A stretch of DNA of 49,607 nucleotides from Lampropedia puyangensis (GCF_004833285.1 NZ_STFG01000024.1:284-49890); one strand, 5' to 3'. Positions 9,595-18,223 are shown, counted from the first letter of the stretch. Notes: generated from the sequence alone by a model not told the origin. A program made the numbers and translations.

Positions 9595-10980
9595 CTAGAT
9601 CTGACTTGCTAAGTCTGGTTGATTGGCTGCAATGAATATGTTGCGTAGCTGTTGTAAACGTTGGGCAATTGCGTTTGTTTGGGCGTGGTCTTGCTCTGCT
9701 GCTGCAAACTGAAGCCAGCCAGCCCAAGCCAATGTTTGTAGCACTGGGTTGAGCGAGCCAGGTGCTGTGCAATAGGGCTCTAATCGGGTTAGTTCGGCAT
9801 AGGTTTGGCTGCCATTTCGCAGTTTTTGCACAATTGGTTGAACGTGCCCTGCAGGTAATTCCACAGGGCCAATACGTGTAGGGATGCGGATGGATATGTC
9901 TCGCTTGCCTGCTGTTTGAGCTGCAGGCAATAGAGCTACGCGTTGTTTCATCAGTTTGGCGCGATGCTCTTGGGCTGAGAGTTGTATTGGACTTTTTTCG
10001 GGGGCAGCGGTGGATGCTTGGGGGAGTTTTTGGTACAAATCGCGCCGCATCGTTTGATTGCGTGCGATGTCCTTGGTGGTTTCAATTTGTGCAATGCCTA
10101 TGCCTTGGTGGTGCATATGGCTGACCAAGTTGCGCAGTTTGGTTGGTAATGAAAACGCGTCGATATTTTCAATTGGAGTGGCACTGCCTGCGTATACACA
10201 GTTGCTCTGTGTTAAATCGGCCATGACATCGGAGACGTGCAGCGCCGACCAATTGCGATTGAAAAATTCATGAGCCAGATAAGCTGTGTCCATGTGGCGT
10301 ATACGCTCAAGTTCGCGCCAGGCGGCAGGTTGTTCTACAAAATAGCCTGCACCTCCTTGGGCTACAGTGAGTGCCAAATCCAGACTATTGTGAATGTGGT
10401 CTGCGTGTGCGCCGCCTAGGCGCTGTGCATTCAGGTACATCAACCTCTGAGTAGCTGCGAATGTGGCTGCGCCTGGCTGGCAGTTGTACGCCAGATAAGC
10501 GATGCCTTTGGGTTTCAAGTACTGGCCAATGATGGCATGCATGGCATGCCTTGTTTGCACATTTACCCATGAATACACCCCGTGTGAGACGATATAGTCA
10601 AATGCAGATACCTGTGCTTGACGCCATTCGTTACCCAGTAGTCTTGGCAAAACACCTTCAGGTGACAGTGCTTCAAAGTTGGCACAGAGAAAATGCACAT
10701 TCTCGAGTGCGCAAGCTTTTGCCCATTGGCGCGCCTGTTCTATTTCGCGCTCACTGAGGTCTATCCCAACAAATACACTGTGAGGGTATCGTGCTGCTGC
10801 GGCCAACAAGTTCACAGCACTGCCACATCCTAATTCCAGCCAAGTAAAAGGGCGCTCGATTGATGGCGCATCAATGCCAATACCGGTCAATGTGGCATGT
10901 AGCCAGAGCGGCATCATTTCCCGGTGAAAGTGGGCAGGGTATGCCACATCAGTAATGTAGGCGTTGGCAGGAGTAGTCAT
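9595..10980 (-). CDS. Class I SAM-dependent methyltransferase with regulatory domain (PKMT-like)
   Basis: A 461-residue protein. The N-terminal half is a Rossmann methyltransferase: motif I LELGCGSAVNLL at about 48-59, FVGIDLSEREIEQAR at about 70-84 and FDYIVSHGVYSWV at about 128-140. The middle, with AYLAYNCQPGA near 160-170 and HEFFNRNWSALHVSDVM near 237-253, resembles the 'methyltransferase regulatory domain' (PF10119). The C-terminal part with RIGPVELPAGHVQPIVQ and ELTRLEPYCTA looks like a winged-helix segment. This layout is known from rickettsial protein-lysine methyltransferases acting on outer-membrane protein, so a protein-lysine substrate is a reasonable inference and is not shown. 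It is downstream of the siderophore receptor but separated by a strong terminator, so it probably has its own promoter. Confidence 0.75.
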   Translation of the reverse strand: MTTPANAYITDVAYPAHFHREMMPLWLHATLTGIGIDAPSIERPFTWLELGCGSAVNLLAAAARYPHSVFVGIDLSEREIEQARQWAKACALENVHFLCANFEALSPEGVLPRLLGNEWRQAQVSAFDYIVSHGVYSWVNVQTRHAMHAIIGQYLKPKGIAYLAYNCQPGAATFAATQRLMYLNAQRLGGAHADHIHNSLDLALTVAQGGAGYFVEQPAAWRELERIRHMDTAYLAHEFFNRNWSALHVSDVMADLTQSNCVYAGSATPIENIDAFSLPTKLRNLVSHMHHQGIGIAQIETTKDIARNQTMRRDLYQKLPQASTAAPEKSPIQLSAQEHRAKLMKQRVALLPAAQTAGKRDISIRIPTRIGPVELPAGHVQPIVQKLRNGSQTYAELTRLEPYCTAPGSLNPVLQTLAWAGWLQFAAAEQDHAQTNAIAQRLQQLRNIFIAANQPDLASQI

Positions 10981-11017
10981 CGGAACAATAGCTTGGAAAG
11001 TCGCTGCGATTGATCAT

Positions 11018-11058
11018 AAAAGAAAAAGCCACTTGGACATCAAAATGCCCAAGTGGCT
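11018..11058 (-). terminator. Rho-independent terminator of the siderophore receptor gene
   Basis: On the minus strand a ten-pair stem (AGCCACTTGG at 11027-11036 with CCAAGTGGCT at 11049-11058) is followed by TTTTTCTTTT. It lies 60 bases after the receptor stop and isolates the receptor from the methyltransferase gene. Confidence 0.9.
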
Positions 11059-11120
11059 GCAGCTCAGTATTCTGGGGCAGAGAAGTGCTGATCAAAACAC
11101 CTTCACTGTTGTCGTCAGAC

Positions 11121-13328
11121 TCAGAATGAGCCAGTCAATGTGAAGTAATAGGCACGGCCTGGCTCGTTGTAAGAGGCAGCACCTGCAGATTCAGAGTTGG
11201 CCGTGCGGTACAAGCGCTTATTACCTAGGTTTTCAACACCAAAGCCTGCGCGCAGATTTTTGTTGATCGTGTAGTTGGCTCGCAAACCAAATAATGCATA
11301 GGAGCCACGGCCCTCAGTGGTTAGTTCCTGGCCACGCGAGCCCAGCGTACGAGGTTTTTGCTTGCCATACACAGTCGCAGTCAACTCAGTGTTGAATTTG
11401 TCATTGATGCGCCAATCAAGCGTGCTGTTGAGTGTGTACTTAGGAATGATCGACAGCGGTTGACCTGTTTCCTTGTTCTTGTTCTGATCCATTACAGTCA
11501 GGTTGTTGAACAGTTTCAGGGTATCACCATGGTTACCCAGCAACGGAATATTCAAGCTGCCTTCCAAGCCGCGTACTTTGGCCTTGCCGGCATTGAACCA
11601 TTGGAAGCGACGAAATGTTCCATAGTCGTCAGGAGCTGCGTTGGGCATGTCGGCCACGATTTTATTTTTGTAATCGTTGTCGAAGAATGCCAGGCTTGCA
11701 TCCCAGCCTTGGTGGTTGTTCCAAGCCACACCAATTTCTTTGTTGATGCTGGTTTCCGGTTTCAAATCAGGATTGCCTTGAATGTAGCAAGGACCACTGA
11801 TGCCAATTGGACAGCCATTGCCCATGGTGGTGTACCAATACTCAGGGTTTGATTGGTAAATATTTGGCGCTTTGAATGCGCGCGCAACACCACCGTTGAT
11901 AGACCATTGGTCATTGAGTTGGTAGGTGGCATTCAGGCTGGGGCTCCAGTTGCTGCCGAAATTGTCGTGGTGGTCTAGTCGAACACCAGGAGTCAGTACC
12001 AAGGCTTCACTCAAAGCAATATTGTCTTCCAGGTAAACGGCCCATGTGTCTGCGCTGGCTTTACCTGTGCCACTGGATTCAAAGCCAGCAGGAGGATTGG
12101 CATTTTGTGATCCTGGATCTTTGATCTTTTCCTTGCGGTACTCCACACCAGTGGTTAACACATGGCTCATGCCACCCAAGTTCAATGGCGTGTACATCTC
12201 ACCATTGAGGTAGTAGTTTTTCAGCTCGGAGTTGTTCCAGGTGATAGGATCGGTGAATGCACCTTCGCTGGAGCCGGCAGCACCTTCGTTGATGTAACGG
12301 CGATTGGTGTCTTCGTATTGGAAGATCACGCGGGAATTGCCCAAGTCGCCCCAGTTGCCTCGGTGTGTGACTGATGCGGTGCGGCGCAAAGTGCGATTCG
12401 TTTCTGCACCACTGTCTGTCAATTGCTGCTGAATGGGGTTCAATGCGCCTTGGATAAAACGCTCACCAGTGTAGATACTGCCTTGGCGACTCAAACCTGC
12501 CTCGAATTCCAACACTTGGTCAGGAGTCAGATCCCAGCGCAGCAAACCATCAATATCCCGGTTGCGTACACCTTCACGACCTGCAGCAGGGCTTGCTTGT
12601 TCACCGACCCCGAGGTTGATTCCTGGCTCGTCACGGTCTGTTTTAGCCACATTGCCGTAGAGGCGGAAAGACAAGTTCTCGGCCAATGGTCCTGCTAAAT
12701 TAAAGCCCAGACGTTTACTGTCGCCCTCATTGCCTTCTTGTGGTGTGCGGTAGTAAACCGTCGCTTCACCGGTGAGTTGGTCGGTCGGTTTCTTGGTAAC
12801 AATGTTTACCACACCACCGGCCGCACCTGAGCCATAGCGCGCAGCTGCAGGGCCACGCAACACTTCAATACGTTCGACTGCACTGGCAGGAACCCAGTTG
12901 CTGTCGCCACGCGTATTGCGCTCGCCTGTGCGGCGCATCATGGAGGAACTGCGTGATTGAACGGGTTTTCCATCAATCAAAATCAGGGTGTTCTCAGGGC
13001 CCATGCCGCGGATATCAATTTGGCGTTGGTTGCCAAATGCCCCGGTAGAGCTTGCTCCTGTCAAGTTGACGCCAGGCATGGTGCGAATCAATTCTGACAG
13101 GTCATTAGCCGGAGGACGGTTTTCGATGTCTTGCGCCGTGATGGTAGAGACACCGACTGCTTGGCGCAGTTGATCTTCTGCTGTAATCGTGACTTCTTGC
13201 AAAATGCTGTCTTCTTCAGCATTAGCGGTTTGCGCCACCAGTGGCTGAGCGAGTAGGCTTGCTGTTGCAGCAGCTGCAACAGAGATTAAAGGGCGACGAA
13301 AACGATGGCGTAGAGGAGCGTATGGCAT
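11121..13328 (-). CDS. FepA-family TonB-dependent siderophore receptor
   Basis: A 735-residue outer-membrane gated porin for ferric siderophores. Residues 1-32 are a signal peptide (cleavage near LVAQ); a TonB-box-like EVTITAED follows at about 45-52. The plug domain contains IRGMGPENTLILIDGKPV and ERNTRGDSNWVPASAVERIE, then VLRGPAAARYGSGAAGG, which are diagnostic of the FepA/PfeA/PirA/BfeA group for catecholate siderophores such as enterobactin. The C-terminus ends in an aromatic beta-strand (YYFTLTGSF) with terminal Phe, as expected for barrel assembly. A Fur-box-like sequence lies about 45 bases upstream of the start, indicating iron repression. No siderophore biosynthesis, esterase or ABC transporter genes are in the window, so it probably takes up foreign siderophores. 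Confidence 0.93.
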   Translation of the reverse strand: MPYAPLRHRFRRPLISVAAAATASLLAQPLVAQTANAEEDSILQEVTITAEDQLRQAVGVSTITAQDIENRPPANDLSELIRTMPGVNLTGASSTGAFGNQRQIDIRGMGPENTLILIDGKPVQSRSSSMMRRTGERNTRGDSNWVPASAVERIEVLRGPAAARYGSGAAGGVVNIVTKKPTDQLTGEATVYYRTPQEGNEGDSKRLGFNLAGPLAENLSFRLYGNVAKTDRDEPGINLGVGEQASPAAGREGVRNRDIDGLLRWDLTPDQVLEFEAGLSRQGSIYTGERFIQGALNPIQQQLTDSGAETNRTLRRTASVTHRGNWGDLGNSRVIFQYEDTNRRYINEGAAGSSEGAFTDPITWNNSELKNYYLNGEMYTPLNLGGMSHVLTTGVEYRKEKIKDPGSQNANPPAGFESSGTGKASADTWAVYLEDNIALSEALVLTPGVRLDHHDNFGSNWSPSLNATYQLNDQWSINGGVARAFKAPNIYQSNPEYWYTTMGNGCPIGISGPCYIQGNPDLKPETSINKEIGVAWNNHQGWDASLAFFDNDYKNKIVADMPNAAPDDYGTFRRFQWFNAGKAKVRGLEGSLNIPLLGNHGDTLKLFNNLTVMDQNKNKETGQPLSIIPKYTLNSTLDWRINDKFNTELTATVYGKQKPRTLGSRGQELTTEGRGSYALFGLRANYTINKNLRAGFGVENLGNKRLYRTANSESAGAASYNEPGRAYYFTLTGSF

Positions 13329-13848
13329 AGCACTAACAGAGAAGAAGTTGAGAACAATGATTTAAATTATTGTAATGAAAATAACTCGCATTAACTGTGT
13401 TTGTTGATTTTTGTGCTGCTTTTGTAATGTAAAGATGTGGAAAATTGCCAATTGTTGTCAATACATCACGATAGATGACGCTGAAGAAATGAAGGTGGAT
13501 TCATCTCCTACATCTGACATTCACAAATGTGAGCGTTTTGTTGAGCGGTGTTTTTAAAAAAGGCTGTTGACCACTTTAAGCCTTTGAACGTTTGTTCGGC
13601 TTTGGCTTTTCAGGTGCTGTCTATACTTGGGTTAGTATCGGCTGGTTGGTGGATTGCCTTAAGGCCATATCACCAAGCTGCCAGTTGGCTGAATTGATAT
13701 GCAGGAACCTAACTTAGGGTTCAGTATCTACGGTTGGTCGGCATGGTTTTGTGTACAGCACTTGATGTGTTTTGTCATGGTTTCAACGGGCTTTTAACCA
13801 CAACAATTCAGTGTGTTGTTTCTTTCATCTTTGAATATTGTGTAAGCC
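13329..13848. other. Divergent intergenic region, receptor / glycosyltransferase
   Basis: About 520 bases between divergent genes. The receptor-proximal side carries the Fur box and AT-rich promoter sequence. The rest holds no supported gene: a 32-codon frame at 13699-13797 lacks a ribosome site and resembles nothing. Around 13705-13722 a five-pair GAACC/GGTTC arm surrounds an eight-base loop. The glycosyltransferase start at 13849 has only a weak ribosome site. Confidence 0.5.
13374..13392 (-). promoter_or_regulatory. Fur box upstream of the siderophore receptor
   Basis: Read on the minus strand, AATGCGAGTTATTTTCATT matches the palindromic Fur consensus form AATGAGAATTATTCTCATT at 16 of 19 positions. 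It lies 46-64 bases upstream of the receptor start codon, overlapping a run of AT-rich possible -10 sequence (TACAATAAT). Iron-bound Fur would be expected to repress here. Confidence 0.75.
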
Positions 13849-14808
13849 ATGTCAGCTCCCTTAGTTGCCGTTGTCATTCCTTCTTATAAAGTTACACGCC
13901 ATATCATGGACGTACTGGCTGGCATGCCAGACTGCGTGCAGCGTATTTATGTGGTGGATGATGCATGCCCAGATGGGAGTGGGCAGTTCGTGCAAGAGCA
14001 CAACCAAGATCCTCGCGTTCAAGTGCTGTTTCATGAGCAAAACCAAGGTGTAGGTGGCGCTGTGATGACCGGCTACCGTCAAGCGCTTGAGGATGGCGTT
14101 GCGGTGGTGGTTAAAGTCGATGGTGATGGGCAAATGGATCCGAGTTTGATTCCGCGCTTTATCAAGCCGATTTTGTCTGGGCAGGCCGATTACACCAAGG
14201 GCAATCGGTTTTACCGTCCACAATCATTGCAGGTCATGCCAAAGGTACGCTTATTTGGCAATTTGGCGTTGTCGTTCATGACAAAACTCAGTAGTGGGTA
14301 TTGGCCCAATATGGACCCTACCAATGGCTATACCGCTATTGCCACCAATGTATTGAAGGTGTTGCCGTTGGAAAAAATTGCGAAACGGTATTTTTTCGAG
14401 ACGGATCTTTTGTTTCGGCTCAATACGGTTCGTGCCGTGGTTAAAGATATCCCTATGGAGGCCGTGTATGGCGATGAAGTCTCTAACTTGAATGTGCGCA
14501 AGGTGTTGCCGGAATTTCTAATGGGTAATCTTTCACGCATGGTTAAGCGATACGTGTATACCTATTGGATTCGTGACTTCAATTTAGGATCGCTATACAG
14601 TTTGTTTGCCAGTTTGTTTTTGCTCTTTGGTTGTGTGTTTGGCGCGTTGAAGTGGATTGCAAGCTGGTCCAGCCATGTGCCATCAAGCAACGGTACTGTG
14701 ATGCTGGCTGGTTTGACGGTTTTGATCGGTGTGCAGTTTTTGGTTGCATTTTTGCACTTTGATGTGAATAACGTGCCAAGTCAGCCGGTAGCGCAAGAGT
14801 TGGAATAG
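13849..14808 (+). CDS. Family 2 glycosyltransferase, membrane-anchored
   Basis: A 319-residue GT2 enzyme of the dolichol/polyprenyl-phosphate sugar synthase type. The GT-A core is clear: VAVVIPSYKV at about 6-15, VVDDACPDGS at about 35-44 for nucleotide binding, and KVDGDGQMDP near 88-97 with the metal-binding acidic cluster. FFETDLLFRL near 181-190 is typical of DPM1/GtrB-like enzymes. Two hydrophobic helices (about 246-266 and 283-303) anchor the C-terminus. It probably transfers a sugar from a nucleotide donor to a lipid carrier for envelope glycan. It stands alone, not in an O-antigen cluster. Confidence 0.85.
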   Translation: MSAPLVAVVIPSYKVTRHIMDVLAGMPDCVQRIYVVDDACPDGSGQFVQEHNQDPRVQVLFHEQNQGVGGAVMTGYRQALEDGVAVVVKVDGDGQMDPSLIPRFIKPILSGQADYTKGNRFYRPQSLQVMPKVRLFGNLALSFMTKLSSGYWPNMDPTNGYTAIATNVLKVLPLEKIAKRYFFETDLLFRLNTVRAVVKDIPMEAVYGDEVSNLNVRKVLPEFLMGNLSRMVKRYVYTYWIRDFNLGSLYSLFASLFLLFGCVFGALKWIASWSSHVPSSNGTVMLAGLTVLIGVQFLVAFLHFDVNNVPSQPVAQELE

Positions 14809-14824
14809 TATCTAGATACGATGC

Positions 14825-15127
14825 TCAGCTGTTGCGGTCAATGTGGCCAAGGTCACGCGCAGGATCAATGCAGTCGCGCACGCGCTGTTTGAGTGTTTTC
14901 ACATCAGGAAAACCTCCGTCAGTCGCACGGTCCCAAATCAGGGTTTCATCGCAGTAGATCTGAAAAATGCCTCCCGTGTCAGGAAGCAAGGCCACTTCTT
15001 GCACGTCCGTGCCAAACGTGGAGAGCAGCTCTTGCGCCATCCAGCCAGCACGCAGCAGCCATTGGCACAGTGTGCAATAGCGGATAGTGATGCGCGGTTT
15101 GGGGGTGCGGCTGGATATGGAGGTCAT
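14825..15127 (-). CDS. SelT/SelW/SelH family thioredoxin-like protein
   Basis: A 100-residue protein of the Rdx family (PF10262), small thioredoxin-fold redox proteins. The strand-loop-helix IRYCTLCQWLLRAGWMAQELL carries C18-x-x-C21, where eukaryotic homologues may have selenocysteine; here both are ordinary cysteines. VALLPDTGGIFQIYCDETLIWDR and the later GGFPDVKTLKQRVRD match the conserved second half. Its ATG overlaps the TGA of rlmJ by four bases, so it is probably translated by coupling. The physiological substrate is not known. Confidence 0.85.
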   Translation of the reverse strand: MTSISSRTPKPRITIRYCTLCQWLLRAGWMAQELLSTFGTDVQEVALLPDTGGIFQIYCDETLIWDRATDGGFPDVKTLKQRVRDCIDPARDLGHIDRNS

Positions 15128-16044
15128 GGCGCTTCAGCGCTTTCCAAGGTGTGGGCGGCCAAATGGTCTTGTCCCAATGCGCGAACCAATTCGGGCAATG
15201 CTTTTTGCAGCTGCTCCCGCAGAATGTACGGTGGATTGATGACGACCATGCCGCTGGCCACCATTCCTGTGCGCTCGACTTTTTCGCCGGGCAACTGCAC
15301 GCCTGGTTTCCCACCACTCTTGATGGCTAAGGTTGTATGCAACCAACCTCTGCCTGCTTGTCGCGCAATGGCTTTGAGTTTTCTTGGCAGTTCATGGGCC
15401 TCAGGCCTTGGAATGACGGGGTACCAGATCAGATACGTTCCGGTGGCAAATTTACGCAGCGCCTCACTAAGCCATTGGCTTACTTGTTGGTAGTCTGTTT
15501 TGAGTTCGTAGCTTGGGTCACACAGCACTAAGCCTCGGCGCGATGGAGGTGGCAAGAAGCGTAAACTGCCTTTGAAACTCTCTTCGTGCCAGACGTGAGT
15601 GTGGTTCGCATAAGGCCCTTGCTCCATATTGCCTTGCAGTGCGCGCATGTCTGCGGGTTGGAGTTCAAACAAATGCAGTTGATCCTGCGAACGCATGGAG
15701 TGCTGCAGCAAGGCTGGCGAGCCGGGGTACACCAGTCGCTTCGTACGGCTGCTTAACTCATCATTGAATTGGCGAACCATGTCCAGATAACGGGCAACAG
15801 TGGGGTCTAATGCTTCTTGCGCATTTGTGGCGGTGGCTATCAATTGTTGTATGCCACTTGCGCTTTCGTTGCTGGTTTGCGCAAAATCTCCGTCTAAGCG
15901 ATAAATGCCATTACCAGCATGGGTATCAATCAGGGTAAGAGCGACGTCCTTTTGCTTAAGGTAGTCGAGGGTGGCAAGGAGTACGGTGTGTTTAAGCACA
16001 TCGGCGTGGTTTCCTGCGTGGAAGGCGTGTCGGTAACTGAACAT
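15124..16044 (-). CDS. rlmJ: 23S rRNA (adenine(2030)-N6)-methyltransferase
   Basis: RlmJ methylates A2030 of 23S rRNA. The 306-residue product starts with the hallmark MFSYRHAFHAGNHADVLKH, and contains LTLIDTHAGNGIYRLDGD (about 36-53, SAM binding) and LVLCDPSYELKTDY near 170-183. The catalytic motif reads DPSYE where E. coli has DPPYE; the Ser form is, to my knowledge, common in betaproteobacteria. It is divergent from the aldo/keto reductase and overlaps the downstream SelW-like gene by ATGA. Confidence 0.93.
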   Translation of the reverse strand: MFSYRHAFHAGNHADVLKHTVLLATLDYLKQKDVALTLIDTHAGNGIYRLDGDFAQTSNESASGIQQLIATATNAQEALDPTVARYLDMVRQFNDELSSRTKRLVYPGSPALLQHSMRSQDQLHLFELQPADMRALQGNMEQGPYANHTHVWHEESFKGSLRFLPPPSRRGLVLCDPSYELKTDYQQVSQWLSEALRKFATGTYLIWYPVIPRPEAHELPRKLKAIARQAGRGWLHTTLAIKSGGKPGVQLPGEKVERTGMVASGMVVINPPYILREQLQKALPELVRALGQDHLAAHTLESAEAP

Positions 16045-16232
16045 ATGCAGCGCATTATCTCAAAGATGTGAGTCTTGACGCGGTGTTATTTATCAGCAGT
16101 AGGCCCAGGGCCCAGCCTTTCAAACTACGAAAACCGGCGTTTTTAACATCTGGACGCAGACCTCTCGCACACGTTTGCTGTAGGCGTTATAGACTGTGGT
16201 TAACATTGCATCAATCAAATAAGGAGGTCTAC

Positions 16233-17186
16233 ATGCCTGAAATGCGCGCACTAGGACAAACTGGTATCAATGTTTCACCCCTATGTTTTGGCGGTAATGT
16301 TTTTGGATGGACGGTTGATGAAGGCCAGTCGCATCGTTTGTTAGACGCTTTTGTGGATGCTGGATTTAACTTCATTGATACCGCTGATGTGTACTCGCGC
16401 TGGGTGCCTGGGCACCAAGGCGGTGAATCAGAAAGCATTTTGGGTCAATGGTTTAAACAATCCGGCAAGAGGGATAAGGTGGTGCTTGCCACCAAAGTCG
16501 GTAAACCTATGGGCGAAGGAAAGTCGGGGTTGAAGGCTGCTTATATCCGAGAAGCTGTGGATGCCTCGCTTAAGCGTTTGCAGACAGACTACATTGATTT
16601 GTATTACACGCATGAGGATGATCTTGCAACGCCATTGGAAGAAACTTTGGAAGCGCTGAGCGGCTTGATTCAAGCAGGCAAGGTTCGTAGCTTAGGGGCT
16701 TCTAACTACAGTGGAGCAAGGCTTGCCCAAGCGGCACGGGTAGCCAAGGGCCTCAATGTCACCGGCTTTCAAGTTCTGCAGCCGGGGTACAACTTGTACG
16801 ATCGGACAGAATACGAAAAGGAATTGCTCCCTGTGGTGCAAGAACAGGGCTTGGCTGTCGCACCGTTTTATGCGCTGGCTGCAGGCTTTCTAACCGGAAA
16901 GTACCGAAGTACTGCCGATGCGGCTAAAAGCGTGCGTGGGGCGAAGGTGGTTGAAACCTATTTGAATGAGCGCGGACAACTGATTCTACAAAAGCTCGAT
17001 GAGGTGGCTAGCCGTTATGTGGCAACGCCAGGTCAAGTGGCGATCGCCTGGTTGCTGAAACAGCCTGGCATTGTTGCTCCGATTGCAAGTGCAACGACGT
17101 CAGAGCAGCTGGATGAACTGCTGTTCGCCGCAAGATTGCGATTGGATAATGATGCGTTGCAAGAGCTGACGATGGTCAGTGCGTGA
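16233..17186 (+). CDS. Aldo/keto reductase
   Basis: A 317-residue NADPH-dependent TIM-barrel oxidoreductase. The start is ATG 16233, four bases after an ideal AAGGAGGT ribosome site (16221-16228), although the frame is open further upstream. The catalytic tetrad is visible: D49 (FIDTADVYS), Y54, K88 (VLATKVGK) and H127 (YYTHEDD). SNYSGARL and the C-terminal IASATTSEQLDELL form the cofactor pocket. It belongs to the broad Tas/YajO/YghZ-like group acting on aldehydes and sugars; the substrate cannot be deduced. Monocistronic. Confidence 0.92.
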   Translation: MPEMRALGQTGINVSPLCFGGNVFGWTVDEGQSHRLLDAFVDAGFNFIDTADVYSRWVPGHQGGESESILGQWFKQSGKRDKVVLATKVGKPMGEGKSGLKAAYIREAVDASLKRLQTDYIDLYYTHEDDLATPLEETLEALSGLIQAGKVRSLGASNYSGARLAQAARVAKGLNVTGFQVLQPGYNLYDRTEYEKELLPVVQEQGLAVAPFYALAAGFLTGKYRSTADAAKSVRGAKVVETYLNERGQLILQKLDEVASRYVATPGQVAIAWLLKQPGIVAPIASATTSEQLDELLFAARLRLDNDALQELTMVSA

Positions 17187-17257
17187 TGCTGTTTGTGGCA
17201 TAACCTTGAGCTTTGATGCTTGTGCCTGCGGGGTGTGGCTGCATTGCACAGGATTTT

Positions 17258-17815
17258 TTATTCTGGGGCAGGGTAGCGCACATCCACGACCAAGAGATGT
17301 TGCAATCCTGATGGGGTATTTAACGTGACCTCATCATCTATGCGTGCTTTGAGTAGGGCTCGGGCGACAGGCGCTATCCAACTGATGTGCTGATTTAAGC
17401 TGTCAGCCTCATCAACACCTACGATGGTGATTGTGTGAAGTGTGCCATCGTCGGTTTCATAGTCTACCGTAGCACCAAAAAATACTTGCTCTTTGCCGTA
17501 GTGCACTGATGCATTCACGACTTCGGCAATTTCAAGCCTTTTGGTGAGAAAGCGCACCCGTCGATCGATTTCACGCAACCGTTTTTTTCCATAGAGATAA
17601 TCGCCATTTTCTGAGCGATCTCCGTTTTTTGCCGCCCAATGCACGGTTTCTACAATTTTTGGGCGTTCTAATTCGAGCAGGGTTTTAAGCTCTTGCTGCA
17701 GGCGGAGGTAGCCTGCCGGAGTCAGATAGTTTTTCGTGCCTTGTGGAAGGGCTGGTGGCTGCGAAGTGTCATCTTCTAGCTGTTCACTGTCTTCTTTTAC
17801 AAATGCTTTATTCAT
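17258..17815 (-). CDS. greB: Transcription elongation factor GreB
   Basis: GreB enters the RNA polymerase secondary channel and stimulates cleavage of backtracked transcripts. The 185-residue product has the N-terminal coiled coil (YLRLQQELKTLLELERPKI through GDRSENGDYLYGKKRLREID, with the acidic tip residues) and the C-terminal FKBP-like domain (FFGATVDYETDDG..TITIVGVDEAD). RSENGDYLYGKKRLREIDRR is the GreB rather than GreA form. The start MNKAFVKE is the usual betaproteobacterial start; an upstream in-frame codon (17860) would add 15 unrelated residues. It is convergent with the aldo/keto reductase and lies downstream of the tRNA terminator. Confidence 0.95.
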   Translation of the reverse strand: MNKAFVKEDSEQLEDDTSQPPALPQGTKNYLTPAGYLRLQQELKTLLELERPKIVETVHWAAKNGDRSENGDYLYGKKRLREIDRRVRFLTKRLEIAEVVNASVHYGKEQVFFGATVDYETDDGTLHTITIVGVDEADSLNQHISWIAPVARALLKARIDDEVTLNTPSGLQHLLVVDVRYPAPE

Positions 17816-17860
17816 AACAGTGATTGTGCATGACTGCGGCAGTGTATGCGCATTAGGCAA

Positions 17861-17894
17861 ACAAAAAGCCCGCTTGTTAGTACAAGCGGGCTTT
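17861..17894 (-). terminator. Terminator of the downstream tRNA-Arg
   Basis: AAAGCCCGCTTGT (17865-17877) and ACAAGCGGGCTTT (17882-17894) form a 13-pair perfect stem with a four-base loop; on the minus strand it begins four bases after the tRNA CCA end and runs into TTTTTGTTT. Confidence 0.92.
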
Positions 17895-17897
17895 AAT

Positions 17898-17975
17898 TGG
17901 TGCGGCTGGCAGGATTCGAACCCACGACCCCTTGGTTCGTAGCCAAGTACTCTAATCCAACTGAGCTACAGCCGC
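17898..17975 (-). tRNA. tRNA-Arg (anticodon ACG), copy 2
   Basis: The minus strand folds as a full tRNA: acceptor GCGGCTG/CAGCCGC, D arm starting GCTCAGTTGG, anticodon arm CTTGG-CTACGAA-CCAAG with anticodon ACG, T loop TTCGAAT, and encoded CCA at 17898-17900. ACG is normally edited to ICG and reads CGU/CGC/CGA. The 78 bases are identical to the copy at 18031-18108. Confidence 0.97.
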
Positions 17976-17993
17976 AAAAAGCAAAGAACCATC

Positions 17994-18020
17994 AAAAAAA
18001 CTTGCTGCGATGAGCAAGTT
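17994..18020 (-). terminator. Terminator between the two tRNA-Arg genes
   Basis: AACTTGCT (17999-18006) pairs with AGCAAGTT (18013-18020); on the minus strand the stem is followed by seven Ts. Each tRNA copy therefore has its own terminator, although no separate promoter is obvious in the 55-base spacer. Confidence 0.8.
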
Positions 18021-18030
18021 TTGTTTTAGT

Positions 18031-18108
18031 TGGTGCGGCTGGCAGGATTCGAACCCACGACCCCTTGGTTCGTAGCCAAGTACTCTAATCCAACTGAGCT
18101 ACAGCCGC
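18031..18108 (-). tRNA. tRNA-Arg (anticodon ACG), copy 1
   Basis: Same 78 bases as the downstream copy, with ACG anticodon and encoded CCA (18031-18033). It is the promoter-proximal copy; TAGAAT read on the minus strand at 18120-18125 is a plausible -10 element about 12 bases before the mature 5' end. Confidence 0.97.
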
Positions 18109-18223
18109 TGAAAGATGAAATTCTAGCACAGAAAAAACCAACGATTAGCGAATTTGGCGCAATTGCAAATTTGATTGCGCATTCTTTTTTGGGGGAAGAC
18201 TGCTACTAAAGGAGGTTCATCCT

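Noticed and set aside
13699-13797. 32-codon frame upstream of the glycosyltransferase
   Set aside because: No ribosome site, unusual residue make-up and no recognisable relation.
17736-17942. 68-codon frame reaching into the tRNA-Arg gene
   Set aside because: It crosses the greB start, the tRNA terminator and part of the tRNA; clearly not coding.
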